DNA of 27,608 nucleotides from Alphaproteobacteria bacterium (GCA_013288575.1 JABDBO010000006.1:1-27608); one strand, 5' to 3'. Positions 1 through 7,171 are shown, numbered from the stretch's first letter. Notes: a model not told the origin generated them from the letters alone. Numbers and translations are program-made.

Positions 1-616
1 AGGCAAGTATATTTGTGTCTGCCTCTGAAACTATTTTTCCATAATTAATAGCTGCTAACTCCTCAGCATTTTTTAACATTTTCTTCTGTGCAGGAGTGCT
101 CCAACTATTTCCTTTGTAACTTATTATAGATGCAAAATTTGAAATGTTGCTATAGACACTTTGTATTATATTACATGCCTCGTAACATTGGTTATAATTA
201 TCTAAACTATAAGTTTGTCCTTTAGTCATTAGAGATAATAATCTTGTATATGATGGTTTTGCTTTTTCTAAAATGGACACTAGTTCATGATTTTCTCTTT
301 CTCCGCCTCTATCAATAAATATTTGCATCTTTTCTTTAGCCCTTTGAGGCTCAGCTTCTGCTATACTATCTATGGCTATGTTTGCGAACTCCATTCTCTG
401 TATTGCAGGCAATATTAATGTGGCGAATTCATGAGTGGTATCAATTAATTCGTTTATAAAATCTCGTTTAAACTCTGCACGCGACCGCTCTTTCCAAGTG
501 CTTAAACCAACTATTGCACAGGCGGCCAATGAGATAGTTGCCACGGCAGTTATTACTTCGCTTACATTACCCCAATCAGAACTGTTAAACATCTTTATTA
601 GCGCATCAATACACAT
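1..616 (-). CDS. Hypothetical membrane-anchored protein, 3' end outside window
   Basis: The frame is open from the window edge to an ATG at 616, at least 205 codons. I do not recognise the family. The N-terminus has one hydrophobic stretch (about residues 19-39), followed by a charged, largely helical region rich in Glu, Lys and Asn, which suggests a membrane-anchored cytoplasmic helical protein. I chose ATG 616 over the in-frame ATG at 592 because it lies 4 nt after the stop of the upstream gene (TAA at 621-623) and has an AGG about 10 nt upstream inside that gene. It is therefore probably translationally coupled to the DUF6161-like gene. Its place inside the integrated element makes it likely cargo; function unknown. 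Confidence 0.65.
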   Translation of the reverse strand, partial: MCIDALIKMFNSSDWGNVSEVITAVATISLAACAIVGLSTWKERSRAEFKRDFINELIDTTHEFATLILPAIQRMEFANIAIDSIAEAEPQRAKEKMQIFIDRGGERENHELVSILEKAKPSYTRLLSLMTKGQTYSLDNYNQCYEACNIIQSVYSNISNFASIISYKGNSWSTPAQKKMLKNAEELAAINYGKIVSEADTNILA

Positions 617-620
617 ACGA

Positions 621-1799
621 TTAGGACCTATTTATCATCTTTTCTATTAAAGAAATCGGAGCAGTATCATCAGATAAATGAGCTGCTGGTCTAAATAAAG
701 CCTGTAATATTAATAAACGCTCGGCATTATCGGCCTTACCTTCTTTTTCTAATGCCTTAAAGGCGTGCACCAGTGCCGTGCGTTCTGCTGCGTCATCAGC
801 TAAATTTTGATTGGCTACTATTCGTCTAGAAATTAATTTTAGACCCCAGATTTCTAAAAATAATAATATAAAGATTAACAGACTTGCCCTGACCTGAAGA
901 AGCCAAGTAGCCTGCAGCACAGCCTCAAATAAGAGATATGCGGCTGCAATTATTATAGCAGTAACAACAAATCCCACTCCACAGAACAGCTTAATATTAT
1001 TCTCACTTCTTCTCTCATGATTTCTTCTCTTCTCGTTCCAATATGTAACAGAAGCGCGAAGTTGCATTTCGGTTGTATAAGCTGCTTTTAGGGAGGCCCA
1101 TTCTTCTTTACGTGTCTGATCCTCTTTTTCCAATGATTCTTGTCGATTATCATTGTGGCTTGTAAATTGCTTTAGCAATGCGTCGTATTCTATAATTTTT
1201 AATCCAATGTCTTTCTGAAAATCCAACAATAGTTGACCATTTGCTTCTGTTTGTTCCCTTTGAGTTTTTATCAAAGTTTCAAATTGAGAAAGCATATCCT
1301 TTTTTAAATCTAAAAAAGTCTCTTTCTGGGCTTCTTTCTCAGCTTCGCTATTATTTAAAGCACCTTGTAAGGCGTAAGCACTAGTTATACCTGTGTAATA
1401 TGGACCGTTATTTTGATTTAGATTCCAATCTAATGCTATTAATGCAGCCGCAGTTTTTGGGTCATGTTTAGCTAAAAGTATTATTTGTTTTCCGCGCGGT
1501 GTCTCGGTAGTTGGTATAGATCCATTCTCAATTAAAGAAACTAAATTTATTATTTGCGAAGTTAAATTAGGATTATGTTCGAAATTACTTATTATCTGGT
1601 GAAGAGTTCTATAACGTTCAACTAATAGATCTACTGGGTTCATATCACCAAAACTTATATTTGTGCGTGGTAAATTGTTCCATTTATTCATTTGGTCAAT
1701 TGTCCAAGTTAAGAATTCTCGCCCGTTAGCGAAACTCAAAGAATTTGTAAGATCTTTGGGTGTGAAAGAAATGGGTCTATCAAAAGTAATGATTTCCAT
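621..1799 (-). CDS. DUF6161-like coiled-coil membrane protein
   Basis: 392 aa. Residues 1-145 form an N-terminal domain I cannot place. Residues 150-265 are charged and heptad-like, a likely coiled coil. Two transmembrane helices follow (about 270-292 and 304-321). The C-terminal tail contains DDAAERTALVHAF and LILQALFRP. The two adjacent helices followed by an AERxAL...LQALFRP tail match what I remember of the DUF6161 family; this is recognition, not a search result. The family has no established biochemical role that I know of. It forms a two-gene unit with the downstream membrane protein (4-nt gap). The ATG at 1799 has only a weak upstream GGA, and no convincing promoter is visible in the 256 bases before it. 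Likely cargo of the element. Confidence 0.65.
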   Translation of the reverse strand: MEIITFDRPISFTPKDLTNSLSFANGREFLTWTIDQMNKWNNLPRTNISFGDMNPVDLLVERYRTLHQIISNFEHNPNLTSQIINLVSLIENGSIPTTETPRGKQIILLAKHDPKTAAALIALDWNLNQNNGPYYTGITSAYALQGALNNSEAEKEAQKETFLDLKKDMLSQFETLIKTQREQTEANGQLLLDFQKDIGLKIIEYDALLKQFTSHNDNRQESLEKEDQTRKEEWASLKAAYTTEMQLRASVTYWNEKRRNHERRSENNIKLFCGVGFVVTAIIIAAAYLLFEAVLQATWLLQVRASLLIFILLFLEIWGLKLISRRIVANQNLADDAAERTALVHAFKALEKEGKADNAERLLILQALFRPAAHLSDDTAPISLIEKMINRS

Positions 1800-1977
1800 A
1801 GTGATTTATTCCATAGAAGATAATTAGTACATAAAGTTATTCTTTTGTGTTTTATAGTAATTTGGCCGCATTGGCAATCAACTTAACAGCTTTTGATATT
1901 CAAGGACCTGTAACAAGCGATTGGCACTTTAAGTCATTTGACGACTAATATTTTATGATAAGAAATTCTGAAAAGTG

Positions 1978-1999
1978 GGGGTGGTATGCCGGCTACCCC
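1978..1999 (-). terminator. Possible terminator hairpin after the XRE gene
   Basis: GGGGTGG (1978-1984) can pair with CTACCCC (1993-1999) with one G-U pair around an 8-nt loop. Read on the minus strand it is followed by a short T-run (ACTTTTC). It lies about 55 nt beyond the XRE stop codon. The T-run is short, so this is tentative. Confidence 0.35.
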
Positions 2000-2055
2000 T
2001 CGGATTATGCTTAATGAAATCATCGTGGGTGCTTTCTCTCACACGCGGCGGATTT

Positions 2056-2274
2056 TCACTTTTTTGAACGCGATTTAAGAAATTCCGCGGGTTCGGCACC
2101 TAGGGCTTCTGCTAGCCGACCTATAATCTTTAAGCTTACGTGAAAAACGCCCTTTTCTAGCTGACTTAAATAACTACGGCTTACTTCTGCTTCATAGGCA
2201 AGATCATCCTGTGACATGCCTTTAGCATTGCGCAATCGACGTAAGTTAGTGGCAAAAGTTTCCCGTAAGTCCAT
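2056..2274 (-). CDS. XRE-family helix-turn-helix repressor
   Basis: 72 aa: an N-terminal LRRLRNAKGMSQDDLAYEAEV segment (about 10-31), then SRSYLSQLEKG (recognition helix, about 32-42) and a C-terminal LAEALGAEPAEFL. This is a complete single-domain Cro/CI-type HTH protein of normal length for small phage or toxin-antitoxin regulators. I take the ATG at 2274; a longer frame exists upstream but starts inside the divergent small membrane-protein gene and is not needed for the fold. The 82-nt gap to that gene holds overlapping divergent promoters and a perfect 5-bp inverted repeat, so autoregulation and control of the neighbour are likely. In satellites and prophages such a gene is usually the master repressor; that role is inferred here. 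Confidence 0.85.
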   Translation of the reverse strand: MDLRETFATNLRRLRNAKGMSQDDLAYEAEVSRSYLSQLEKGVFHVSLKIIGRLAEALGAEPAEFLKSRSKK

Positions 2275-2279
2275 ACAGG

Positions 2280-2294
2280 AAGTGAACACCACTT
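2280..2294. promoter_or_regulatory. Candidate operator for the XRE repressor
   Basis: AAGTG (2280-2284) and CACTT (2290-2294) are perfect inverted half-sites separated by 5 nt. The site touches the -35 of the rightward promoter and the expected start point of the leftward one. Another GCACTT half-site lies near 2330. Placement between divergent HTH and partner genes is typical of a lambdoid-style operator. Confidence 0.55.
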
Positions 2295-2320
2295 GTTTAA
2301 AATACACACCTCGATATACT
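2293..2320 (+). promoter_or_regulatory. Promoter of the small membrane-protein gene
   Basis: TTGTTT (2293-2298), 16-nt spacer, TATACT (2315-2320). It gives a short leader to the ATG at 2357, which has AGAAAGG upstream. It overlaps the opposing promoter almost exactly. Confidence 0.55.
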
Positions 2321-2326
2321 GAACAA
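2299..2326 (-). promoter_or_regulatory. Promoter of the XRE gene
   Basis: On the minus strand, TTGTTC (2326-2321), 16-nt spacer, TATTTT (2304-2299), about 25 nt before the XRE ATG. It is face-to-face with the rightward promoter, so polymerase binding should be mutually exclusive. Confidence 0.45.
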
Positions 2327-2356
2327 AATGCACTTACCAAAAGAAAGGTTATTAAT

Positions 2357-2554
2357 ATGAAGATAACTAAAATTTTGGGAATTATGAGCGAAGCCGTGAT
2401 TCCCGCATTCCTCCTGGGCATCCCTATTAACCTAATAGTGGAAGCAAATCGTCCGTGGAAAGAAGGCGAAGGAGTGTATATATACGCGCCCGCAACTTTC
2501 TGGATTCTTATAATTGCGTGGAAAATTGTCTCTAACATTCGCCATCGGAAATAG
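2357..2554 (+). CDS. Small hypothetical membrane protein
   Basis: 65 aa starting at the ATG at 2357, which is preceded by an AGAAAGG ribosome binding site. There are two hydrophobic segments, about residues 8-28 (GIMSEAVIPAFLLGIPINLIV) and 43-60 (YAPATFWILIIAWKIVSN), with a short loop between and a basic tail (IRHRK). I do not recognise a family. It is divergently transcribed from the XRE repressor and shares its control region. Such partners are often lysogeny-control, toxin or exclusion proteins, but nothing in the sequence decides. A longer frame from 2216 would overlap the XRE gene and both promoters, so I reject it. Confidence 0.55.
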   Translation: MKITKILGIMSEAVIPAFLLGIPINLIVEANRPWKEGEGVYIYAPATFWILIIAWKIVSNIRHRK

Positions 2555-2703
2555 CCAAATAATGCGTACAATAAACGATAACTAGATTATCCTGACTGAC
2601 AAAACTTAAATAAGATATTTCAAGAGCAATACTAGCCTAATTACCGCAGTTTATTATATGCGCGTATCAACTTTCTAAATTTCTCAGTACGGTCATAGCG
2701 CAA

Positions 2704-3123
2704 CTAGCTCACTCTCGTATATATCTCTTCCAACCGCTCCGCATGAATCTTTAAACTACTAAGTTTTGCTGCTAACTTATTAAAAGAGTTTTTATCCCAA
2801 CGATTCCAATACCGGTTCTGAGTCGCATCGAGGGTAGCAAGATTACGTCGTGCTTCAGCCATGGTGTTATTGAGCGCCTTAACGCTAAAGAATATTATAG
2901 CGCGGATAACTCTAGGATCGTGTAGTAACTCGTATGCACGAACATGTGCGCCACTTTTGCAGCGACTGGCATATCCTGCTTGTATTGCACATTGAGTTGC
3001 GCCAAGGCGTGGATCTTCGGCGTATATACGAGCAAATAGTAGTGCTCGTTCTGTTAAACCAAAAGTTTGAGCCGTCAGTCTCACAGTGGCTCCAACGGTT
3101 TTATCTTCTGTCGGGTATCTCAT
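2704..3123 (-). CDS. Terminase small subunit-like DNA-binding protein (TerS-like)
   Basis: 139 aa. Residues about 19-72 read LTERALLFARIYAEDPRLGATQCAIQAGY...LLHDPRVIRAI in outline, the pattern of the Terminase_2 family N-terminal helix-turn-helix (LTxKQxxFvxxYl..NATqAAIrAGY...LLxnPkVxxaI). The rest is a helical region that could serve oligomerisation. Small terminases bind the packaging site of a phage genome; with no large terminase in view, a satellite-encoded TerS that redirects packaging is the natural reading, but this is inference. Start: ATG at 3123 overlaps the stop of the upstream 88-aa gene as ATGA, implying coupling; the TTG at 3135 in the same frame is less likely. Last gene of the alpA-primase operon. 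Confidence 0.65.
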   Translation of the reverse strand: MRYPTEDKTVGATVRLTAQTFGLTERALLFARIYAEDPRLGATQCAIQAGYASRCKSGAHVRAYELLHDPRVIRAIIFFSVKALNNTMAEARRNLATLDATQNRYWNRWDKNSFNKLAAKLSSLKIHAERLEEIYTRVS

Positions 3124-3386
3124 ATATATCGGCAAAATCTAGTTATTCGGATTGCTAGACATTTAATGTCCGCTGACAATCTAATAGTCCGAGAAAATGT
3201 CTGGTCATTTGCCTGACAAATGGACAAAAATTGTCCGGCTAATTTCTTAATAAAATCAATAATATGCACGGATATCGGGCGTTGCATAGGACAATATTCA
3301 AACCAGAAAACCCATGGTCGGACATGAAAATCCTCCCTATAGGGGATTTCATTGTCCGTAGGGCCTGTATAAGAAATAAATCTCAT
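3120..3386 (-). CDS. Hypothetical 88-aa protein in the primase operon
   Basis: 88 aa with no family I recognise. The N-terminal half is aromatic-rich (PWVFWFEYC); the C-terminal half is basic with several cysteines. The main support is its junctions: the ATG at 3386 overlaps the primase stop as TAATG, and its own TGA overlaps the TerS-like ATG as ATGA. Both are classic coupled junctions within one operon. A caution is that the DNA also holds a cluster of TGTCCG-type boxes that might be a replication or binding site, so the reading frame could be partly incidental. Confidence 0.5.
   Translation of the reverse strand: MRFISYTGPTDNEIPYREDFHVRPWVFWFEYCPMQRPISVHIIDFIKKLAGQFLSICQANDQTFSRTIRLSADIKCLAIRITRFCRYI
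3167..3358. repeat. Cluster of TGTCCG/CGGACA boxes (possible iterons)
   Basis: TGTCCG-like boxes on both strands within 192 bp: TGTCCG 3167-3172, AGTCCG 3186-3191, GGACAA-3 nt-TTGTCC inverted pair 3222-3236, AGGACAA 3288-3294, CGGACA 3319-3324, TTGTCCG 3352-3358. The 12-mer TGCATAGGACAA occurs here (3283-3294) and again next to the integrase start (6965-6976). Position at the 3' end of the primase gene fits a replication origin or a recombination-protein site; neither is proven. Confidence 0.45.
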
Positions 3387-5272
3387 TACAACCTCTCATC
3401 ATGATAGGGCAGACTCCACATCCAAGGAGAGTTTTTTGCGCTTCCAAGCTTCTTGGTCAAATGTGCAAATTTATTTCGCTGTTCTACTGCCGCGCGCTTA
3501 AGCTGTTTTTCGATAGCTGCTTGCCGTTTATCCTGGCCTATGGTGAGCGCCTTGCCTCCTTCACCACGCAATTCAGGGAATTCAAGTTCCAACATTAAAC
3601 GGGCAAGTCCAGGGGTTGCGATTGCATCTGCCTCATTTACTATTCTTGCTCGTTCCAATGCAGCTTCCACCATTCCACGTAAATCTTCGGTTACTGGTGC
3701 TGAATAAGCCACCCTGCCAATTTTCCTTGCTACAGGCACCTGCGCAGGTGGTGTAACTTTATACTCCACACTAAACAACTCTTCACCATCACGCATTTTC
3801 TCAATCTTTTTTGTGATAGTACGAGCCTCTTTATCGGCAGTAATTTTCCACATTGCATCCGCATTACCTCTTATAGAGCTATGGCCGCGTGCGCCGCGAG
3901 TCTCATCTTTGCCTGTATGATGAATTAGAATAACGCTGGGATCACCTAAAGCGCGTTTGATTTTGCCGACAGCTCCATTACTAGTAAGCAACTTGCCAAT
4001 CGCATCAGAATTCTCGTCAACACCGACTGCGGCTGTAGCTAAAGTATCGATAATTACTATGCTGGGATTCAACGGACGGTACATTTTTATGAAAGCTTCG
4101 ATTTCAGATTCACTAGAGAGATTAGGAACAGCAGGGCAGACATAAAGTTTCTCACGTAAAGACTTTGTAGAGATCCCGCGCTCACGGCAAGCTGCGGGTA
4201 TCCGTGATGTCCTTACTCCATATGCACCTTCGCCCACTGCAATAATAGCAACAGCACCTTTGTTGGCAGCGTTGAGAGCATCAGTGATCATGAGAGTTGA
4301 TTTCATGCATCCAGGTTCGCCATATACAACTACAGTTGCACCTTTAGGCATGGTCTTCTCTTCATCCCAATATTCAGGAGATGGTAGATTTTCATCTTCG
4401 TCGGGATAGCGCCATTGAAATTGTTTTGCCAATTCGTCAGGTTTTCCTTCCGATAATTTCCTTACAGCCTCTCCAAAAACGTCTTGCGAAGTACCGACAG
4501 CATATGCACCTGCCTCATTTCGCTGATAACATGCAGCGTTATTCAGCTTAGTCTTAAGTCCATCTAAATCCCATGACGGCTCGCAATGCGGATTCCAAAT
4601 TTCCTCAATCAAATTCTGAGCGGTTTCAATTGATAGTCCCAAGTCCAGCATTTCGCAGCAAAGGCGGAATGTTCTAGCATCACCACCTTGCCCTTCTATT
4701 GCTACATCACCAGTATCTACATATTTTTGCAGAACTTTTCTAGCACGCTCAATATTTGCGCTTAAATCCTCTTCTTTAACCGCAGCTTTTATGGCAGTAT
4801 TAGTTACGGCTAACCTCTTCAGTATCCATTCCGGTATAAGCGAATAATCTGTTTTTTGTTCAACTTCATATTCGATGCCATTGATTTTTGATGGCGGAGT
4901 TAGAACATATCCGCCTTCGCCTCGTGTATCGACATGTGGTGCTATTTTGCTAGCTGTAGTTTTGCCAGAGCCTTTATAATAAAAATGGTAACCGCCACGT
5001 GGTGTTCGTACACGATAGGTATTCGGTAACTTTTCCAAGATGTCGTTGTCAACACCTGGATCAATATCGACAACAAATAATCCCGCCTCTTCCGGCGAAA
5101 AGGCTAAGTTATAATTTGGATTTTCCTTCCACCAAGTGTTAATAGTTTCGAGATCAGTAGTAGCGTCGTGAAAACCATTTTTTGTTACAGGGCGCTTTCC
5201 ATTTTCTTCACATGGGAAGACCGGTATTCCTTCTTTAGCGTAGGCTAGAGCCATCTCATGTAGAGCCGACAT
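3386..5272 (-). CDS. Satellite/phage primase-polymerase with RepA-like ATPase domain
   Basis: 628 aa, two recognisable parts. Residues 1-150 match the bifunctional primase/polymerase N-terminal domain: A-x-x-Y-A-x-x-G-I-P-V-F-P start, catalytic acid pair in VVDID (D69, D71), RTPRGGYHFYY (89-99) and DTRGEGGYVLTPPS (115-128). Residues 308-500 form a RecA/RepA-like ATPase: Walker A GEPGCMKST (318-326), Walker B IVIIDT (D409) and HHTGKDETRGARGHSSIRG (451-469). Together they would prime and unwind DNA for autonomous replication of the element. Start ATG 5272 lies 2 nt after the AlpA stop, with AGGAG 8 nt upstream. The C-terminus (about 510-628) is basic and unassigned. It is intact, with no frameshift. 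Confidence 0.88.
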   Translation of the reverse strand: MSALHEMALAYAKEGIPVFPCEENGKRPVTKNGFHDATTDLETINTWWKENPNYNLAFSPEEAGLFVVDIDPGVDNDILEKLPNTYRVRTPRGGYHFYYKGSGKTTASKIAPHVDTRGEGGYVLTPPSKINGIEYEVEQKTDYSLIPEWILKRLAVTNTAIKAAVKEEDLSANIERARKVLQKYVDTGDVAIEGQGGDARTFRLCCEMLDLGLSIETAQNLIEEIWNPHCEPSWDLDGLKTKLNNAACYQRNEAGAYAVGTSQDVFGEAVRKLSEGKPDELAKQFQWRYPDEDENLPSPEYWDEEKTMPKGATVVVYGEPGCMKSTLMITDALNAANKGAVAIIAVGEGAYGVRTSRIPAACRERGISTKSLREKLYVCPAVPNLSSESEIEAFIKMYRPLNPSIVIIDTLATAAVGVDENSDAIGKLLTSNGAVGKIKRALGDPSVILIHHTGKDETRGARGHSSIRGNADAMWKITADKEARTITKKIEKMRDGEELFSVEYKVTPPAQVPVARKIGRVAYSAPVTEDLRGMVEAALERARIVNEADAIATPGLARLMLELEFPELRGEGGKALTIGQDKRQAAIEKQLKRAAVEQRNKFAHLTKKLGSAKNSPWMWSLPYHDERL

Positions 5273-5274
5273 AC

Positions 5275-5490
5275 TTATTCTCCTGCTGCCAAATGTTCGA
5301 TGAGCGCTCTAATGTCTTCTACACGCCATACTGTTATGCCGGGACCAACTATTATTTTAGCAGGAAAACGGCCAGATCTCACGCCAGCCCACCATGTGGA
5401 TTTGCTGACAGGAATATGTTTTAGAACTTCTCGAACTCTTAGAAAGCCAGTTTCGGGAAGAGAATAGGAATCTTGTAATGGATTTTGCAT
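5275..5490 (-). CDS. AlpA-family excisionase/transcriptional regulator
   Basis: 71 aa. The LRVREVLKHIPVSKSTWWAGVRSGRFPAKIIVGPGITVWRVEDIRALI core (about 17-64) is the MerR-like winged helix of AlpA/DNA-binding phage regulators. Start: the ATG at 5490 has AGG 8 nt upstream; an in-frame GTG at 5499 is less likely. AlpA proteins activate integrase expression or act as recombination directionality factors in P4-type satellites and islands, and AlpA is the hallmark activator of Gram-negative PICIs. It is first in the alpA-primase-88aa-TerS operon, 2 nt before the primase. A near-consensus promoter lies at 5630-5658 with a leader of about 130 nt. Confidence 0.85.
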   Translation of the reverse strand: MQNPLQDSYSLPETGFLRVREVLKHIPVSKSTWWAGVRSGRFPAKIIVGPGITVWRVEDIRALIEHLAAGE

Positions 5491-5629
5491 AAATCGCACC
5501 TGCAGTTGAGATTGATATGGAAGGTTGGGAATACCTCAGCTTGTCGCATTTTATGCGGGCTTTGGGTGCAAATTTTCGGCTAATTAGCCTACTTGAAAAT
5601 ATCCTTACGGATGAAATAACCTTGGAAAA

Positions 5630-5658
5630 ATGTTATACAAATCTATTTTGGCTGTCAA
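5630..5658 (-). promoter_or_regulatory. Promoter of the alpA-primase-TerS operon
   Basis: On the minus strand TTGACA (5658-5653), 17-nt spacer, TAACAT (5635-5630). It is the strongest sigma70-like match in the element and sits between int and alpA. The roughly 130-nt leader contains small inverted repeats (CGCAT-AAA-ATGCG, GCTAATTAGC). A CGGACAA box lies about 20 nt upstream of the -35. Confidence 0.6.
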
Positions 5659-5691
5659 TGGATTACATGAATATGTATCGGACAACGGCTA

Positions 5692-6882
5692 TTACGCTTT
5701 ATCCAGATAATCTGCCCACCATTGCATCATCTTGATTCGCTCAGGTAAGTAATCAGCATAATTGTAAGCTGCGCGTACCGTGTCACGCTCACTATGTGCA
5801 AGTTGCCGCTCAATAACATCGCGGTTGAATTGATTCTCGTTTAAGATAGTTGAGGCAGTCGAGCGGAAACCATGCCCTGTGGTTTTTCCTTTATATCCCA
5901 TTATCTCAATAGCGCGCAGAAATGTGTTTTCGCTCATGCAGTTCCTAGGGTTGGCGTTACTAGGGAACACATAATTGCTATAATTATGGCCACTTATCTT
6001 TTTAACTTGTTTCAAAATATCTAGGCTTTGTTTGGCCAACGGAACGATATGAGGAGTTTTCATCTTCATACGGCTTGCTGGTATTCTCCACTGTGCTTTA
6101 TCAAAATCAACCTCTTCCCACTTCGCGCCGCGTATCTCACCACTACGGACGAAAGTTAAAATAAGAAGCTTGAAAGCTAGTTTTGTAAGGGTATGGCCAT
6201 TATATTTAGGGGTATCATATTTATTCAATTCTTTTAAAAAGCCTGGAAATTGTTTTTCATCTAAGAATGGATTGTGTTTAGTTTTTGCCGGTTTCAGTGC
6301 CTCGCCCAAACCATATGTAGGATCGCGTTCCGCCCGTCCAGTTGCAATCGCATAACAGAAAATCTTGCTAGAGTGCTGAAGTAGACGTTTGGTTAGATCA
6401 TGATTACCCTTTTCTTCAACTTTGCGGATCGCGGCGAGAAGCTCCGGTGGCGTTACCTCCTTGATAGGGCGGTAACCAAAAATCGGGAATAGATAAGTTT
6501 CCAATCTCTGTAGAATGTTTCGCGAATGTTTAGGCTGCCAGGTGTGAGAATTTTGGCTGTGCCATTCACGAGCTAAGGCCTCAAAATTGTTCGCATAATT
6601 GGTTACAATCTCTAGCTTTTTAAGTTTCTTAGTTTCCGAAGGATCTTTGCCTTGCTCTAATAACTTTTTGGCAGCTTCACGTTTCTCTCTAGCCTCTGCA
6701 AGAGTAGTGCGAGGATATACCCCCAATGACAAAAGCTTCTCCTTTCCAAGAAAACGAAATTTTAGCCGCCAATATTTTTGGCCTGTGGGCATTACTTGGA
6801 TAAACATTCCGCCGCCGTCGGCCACTTTGTAAGCCTTATCTTTTGCCTTTAAGTTTTTGCACCGGATGTTTGTTAGCTTCAT
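5692..6882 (-). CDS. int: P4-type tyrosine recombinase/integrase
   Basis: 396 aa, normal length for P4-like integrases. The N-terminal arm-binding domain (DUF4102 type) spans about 1-90 with DGGGMFIQVMPTGQKYWRLKFRF and LSLGVYP. The core-binding SAM-like domain is about 95-190 and the catalytic domain 205-390. Catalytic residues: R246 (FVRSGEIRG), K273/K275 (RMKMKTPH), H337-x-x-R340 (GHGFRST), H363 (QLAHSE) and nucleophile Y373 (AAYNYADYL). It should integrate the element at, and excise it from, the 3' end of the adjacent tRNA-Glu gene, 163 bp upstream of its ATG. No clear Shine-Dalgarno is seen before the ATG. All key residues are present, so it is probably active. Confidence 0.93.
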   Translation of the reverse strand: MKLTNIRCKNLKAKDKAYKVADGGGMFIQVMPTGQKYWRLKFRFLGKEKLLSLGVYPRTTLAEAREKREAAKKLLEQGKDPSETKKLKKLEIVTNYANNFEALAREWHSQNSHTWQPKHSRNILQRLETYLFPIFGYRPIKEVTPPELLAAIRKVEEKGNHDLTKRLLQHSSKIFCYAIATGRAERDPTYGLGEALKPAKTKHNPFLDEKQFPGFLKELNKYDTPKYNGHTLTKLAFKLLILTFVRSGEIRGAKWEEVDFDKAQWRIPASRMKMKTPHIVPLAKQSLDILKQVKKISGHNYSNYVFPSNANPRNCMSENTFLRAIEIMGYKGKTTGHGFRSTASTILNENQFNRDVIERQLAHSERDTVRAAYNYADYLPERIKMMQWWADYLDKA

Positions 6883-7048
6883 GGGGGTATATTTTTATTG
6901 GAGTTGCTATGTACCCCCGATTTTGACCATTATACCCCCTGGATTGGGTTGGACAATATCGGAGTGCATAGGACAACTATACCACGTAACTATTGAAATA
7001 TCAAGGGTTTTTCGGATTGTATCGGACTATATCGTCCTAAATCTTGGT
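6883..7048. other. Probable attachment-site region of the integrated element
   Basis: The stretch between the integrase start and the tRNA-Glu 3' end has several GGACAA/CGGACT boxes (6951-6956, 6971-6976, 7023-7028), as expected for integrase or excisionase arm sites. Element-tRNA junctions of this integrase class usually lie in the tRNA T-arm/3' end (here about 7045-7068). The other att copy should be left of the window, so core and exact edge cannot be fixed. Confidence 0.55.
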
Positions 7049-7119
7049 GACCCCTACGGGAATCGAACCCGTGTTACCTCCGTGAAAGGGAGGTGTCCTA
7101 ACCGCTAGACGAAGGGGTC
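7045..7119 (-). tRNA. tRNA-Glu(UUC)
   Basis: On the minus strand the gene starts GACCCCTTCGTCTAGCGG, with anticodon loop CTTTCAC (anticodon TTC), T-loop GGTTCGAATCC and acceptor stem closing GACCCC(T)/(A)GGGGTC, discriminator A and encoded CCA (7047-7045). Length is 75 nt with CCA. It serves as the integration site of the element to its left. Confidence 0.95.
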
Positions 7120-7142
7120 ATGTGGTGGAAATTGAGGCGCGC

Positions 7143-7171
7143 AATATGCAATATAAAAATCCCTATTGCAA
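7143..7171 (-). promoter_or_regulatory. Promoter of tRNA-Glu
   Basis: On the minus strand TTGCAA (7171-7166), 17-nt spacer, CATATT (7148-7143), followed at once by GCGCGCC. A GC-rich discriminator is typical of stringently controlled stable-RNA promoters. Confidence 0.6.

Noticed and set aside
1993..2006. Partial likeness of CTACCCCTCGGATT to the tRNA-Glu 3' end as a second att site
   Set aside because: The match needs gaps and covers few bases; a real att copy should match the tRNA end over 15 bases or more.
2056..2571. 171-aa frame containing the XRE domain with a 99-residue N-terminal extension
   Set aside because: The extension is antisense to the small membrane-protein gene and to both promoters; the HTH fold is complete from ATG 2274.
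5517..5735. 72-aa plus-strand frame between alpA and int
   Set aside because: It covers the alpA promoter and the 3' end of int, and its content looks like random non-coding sequence.
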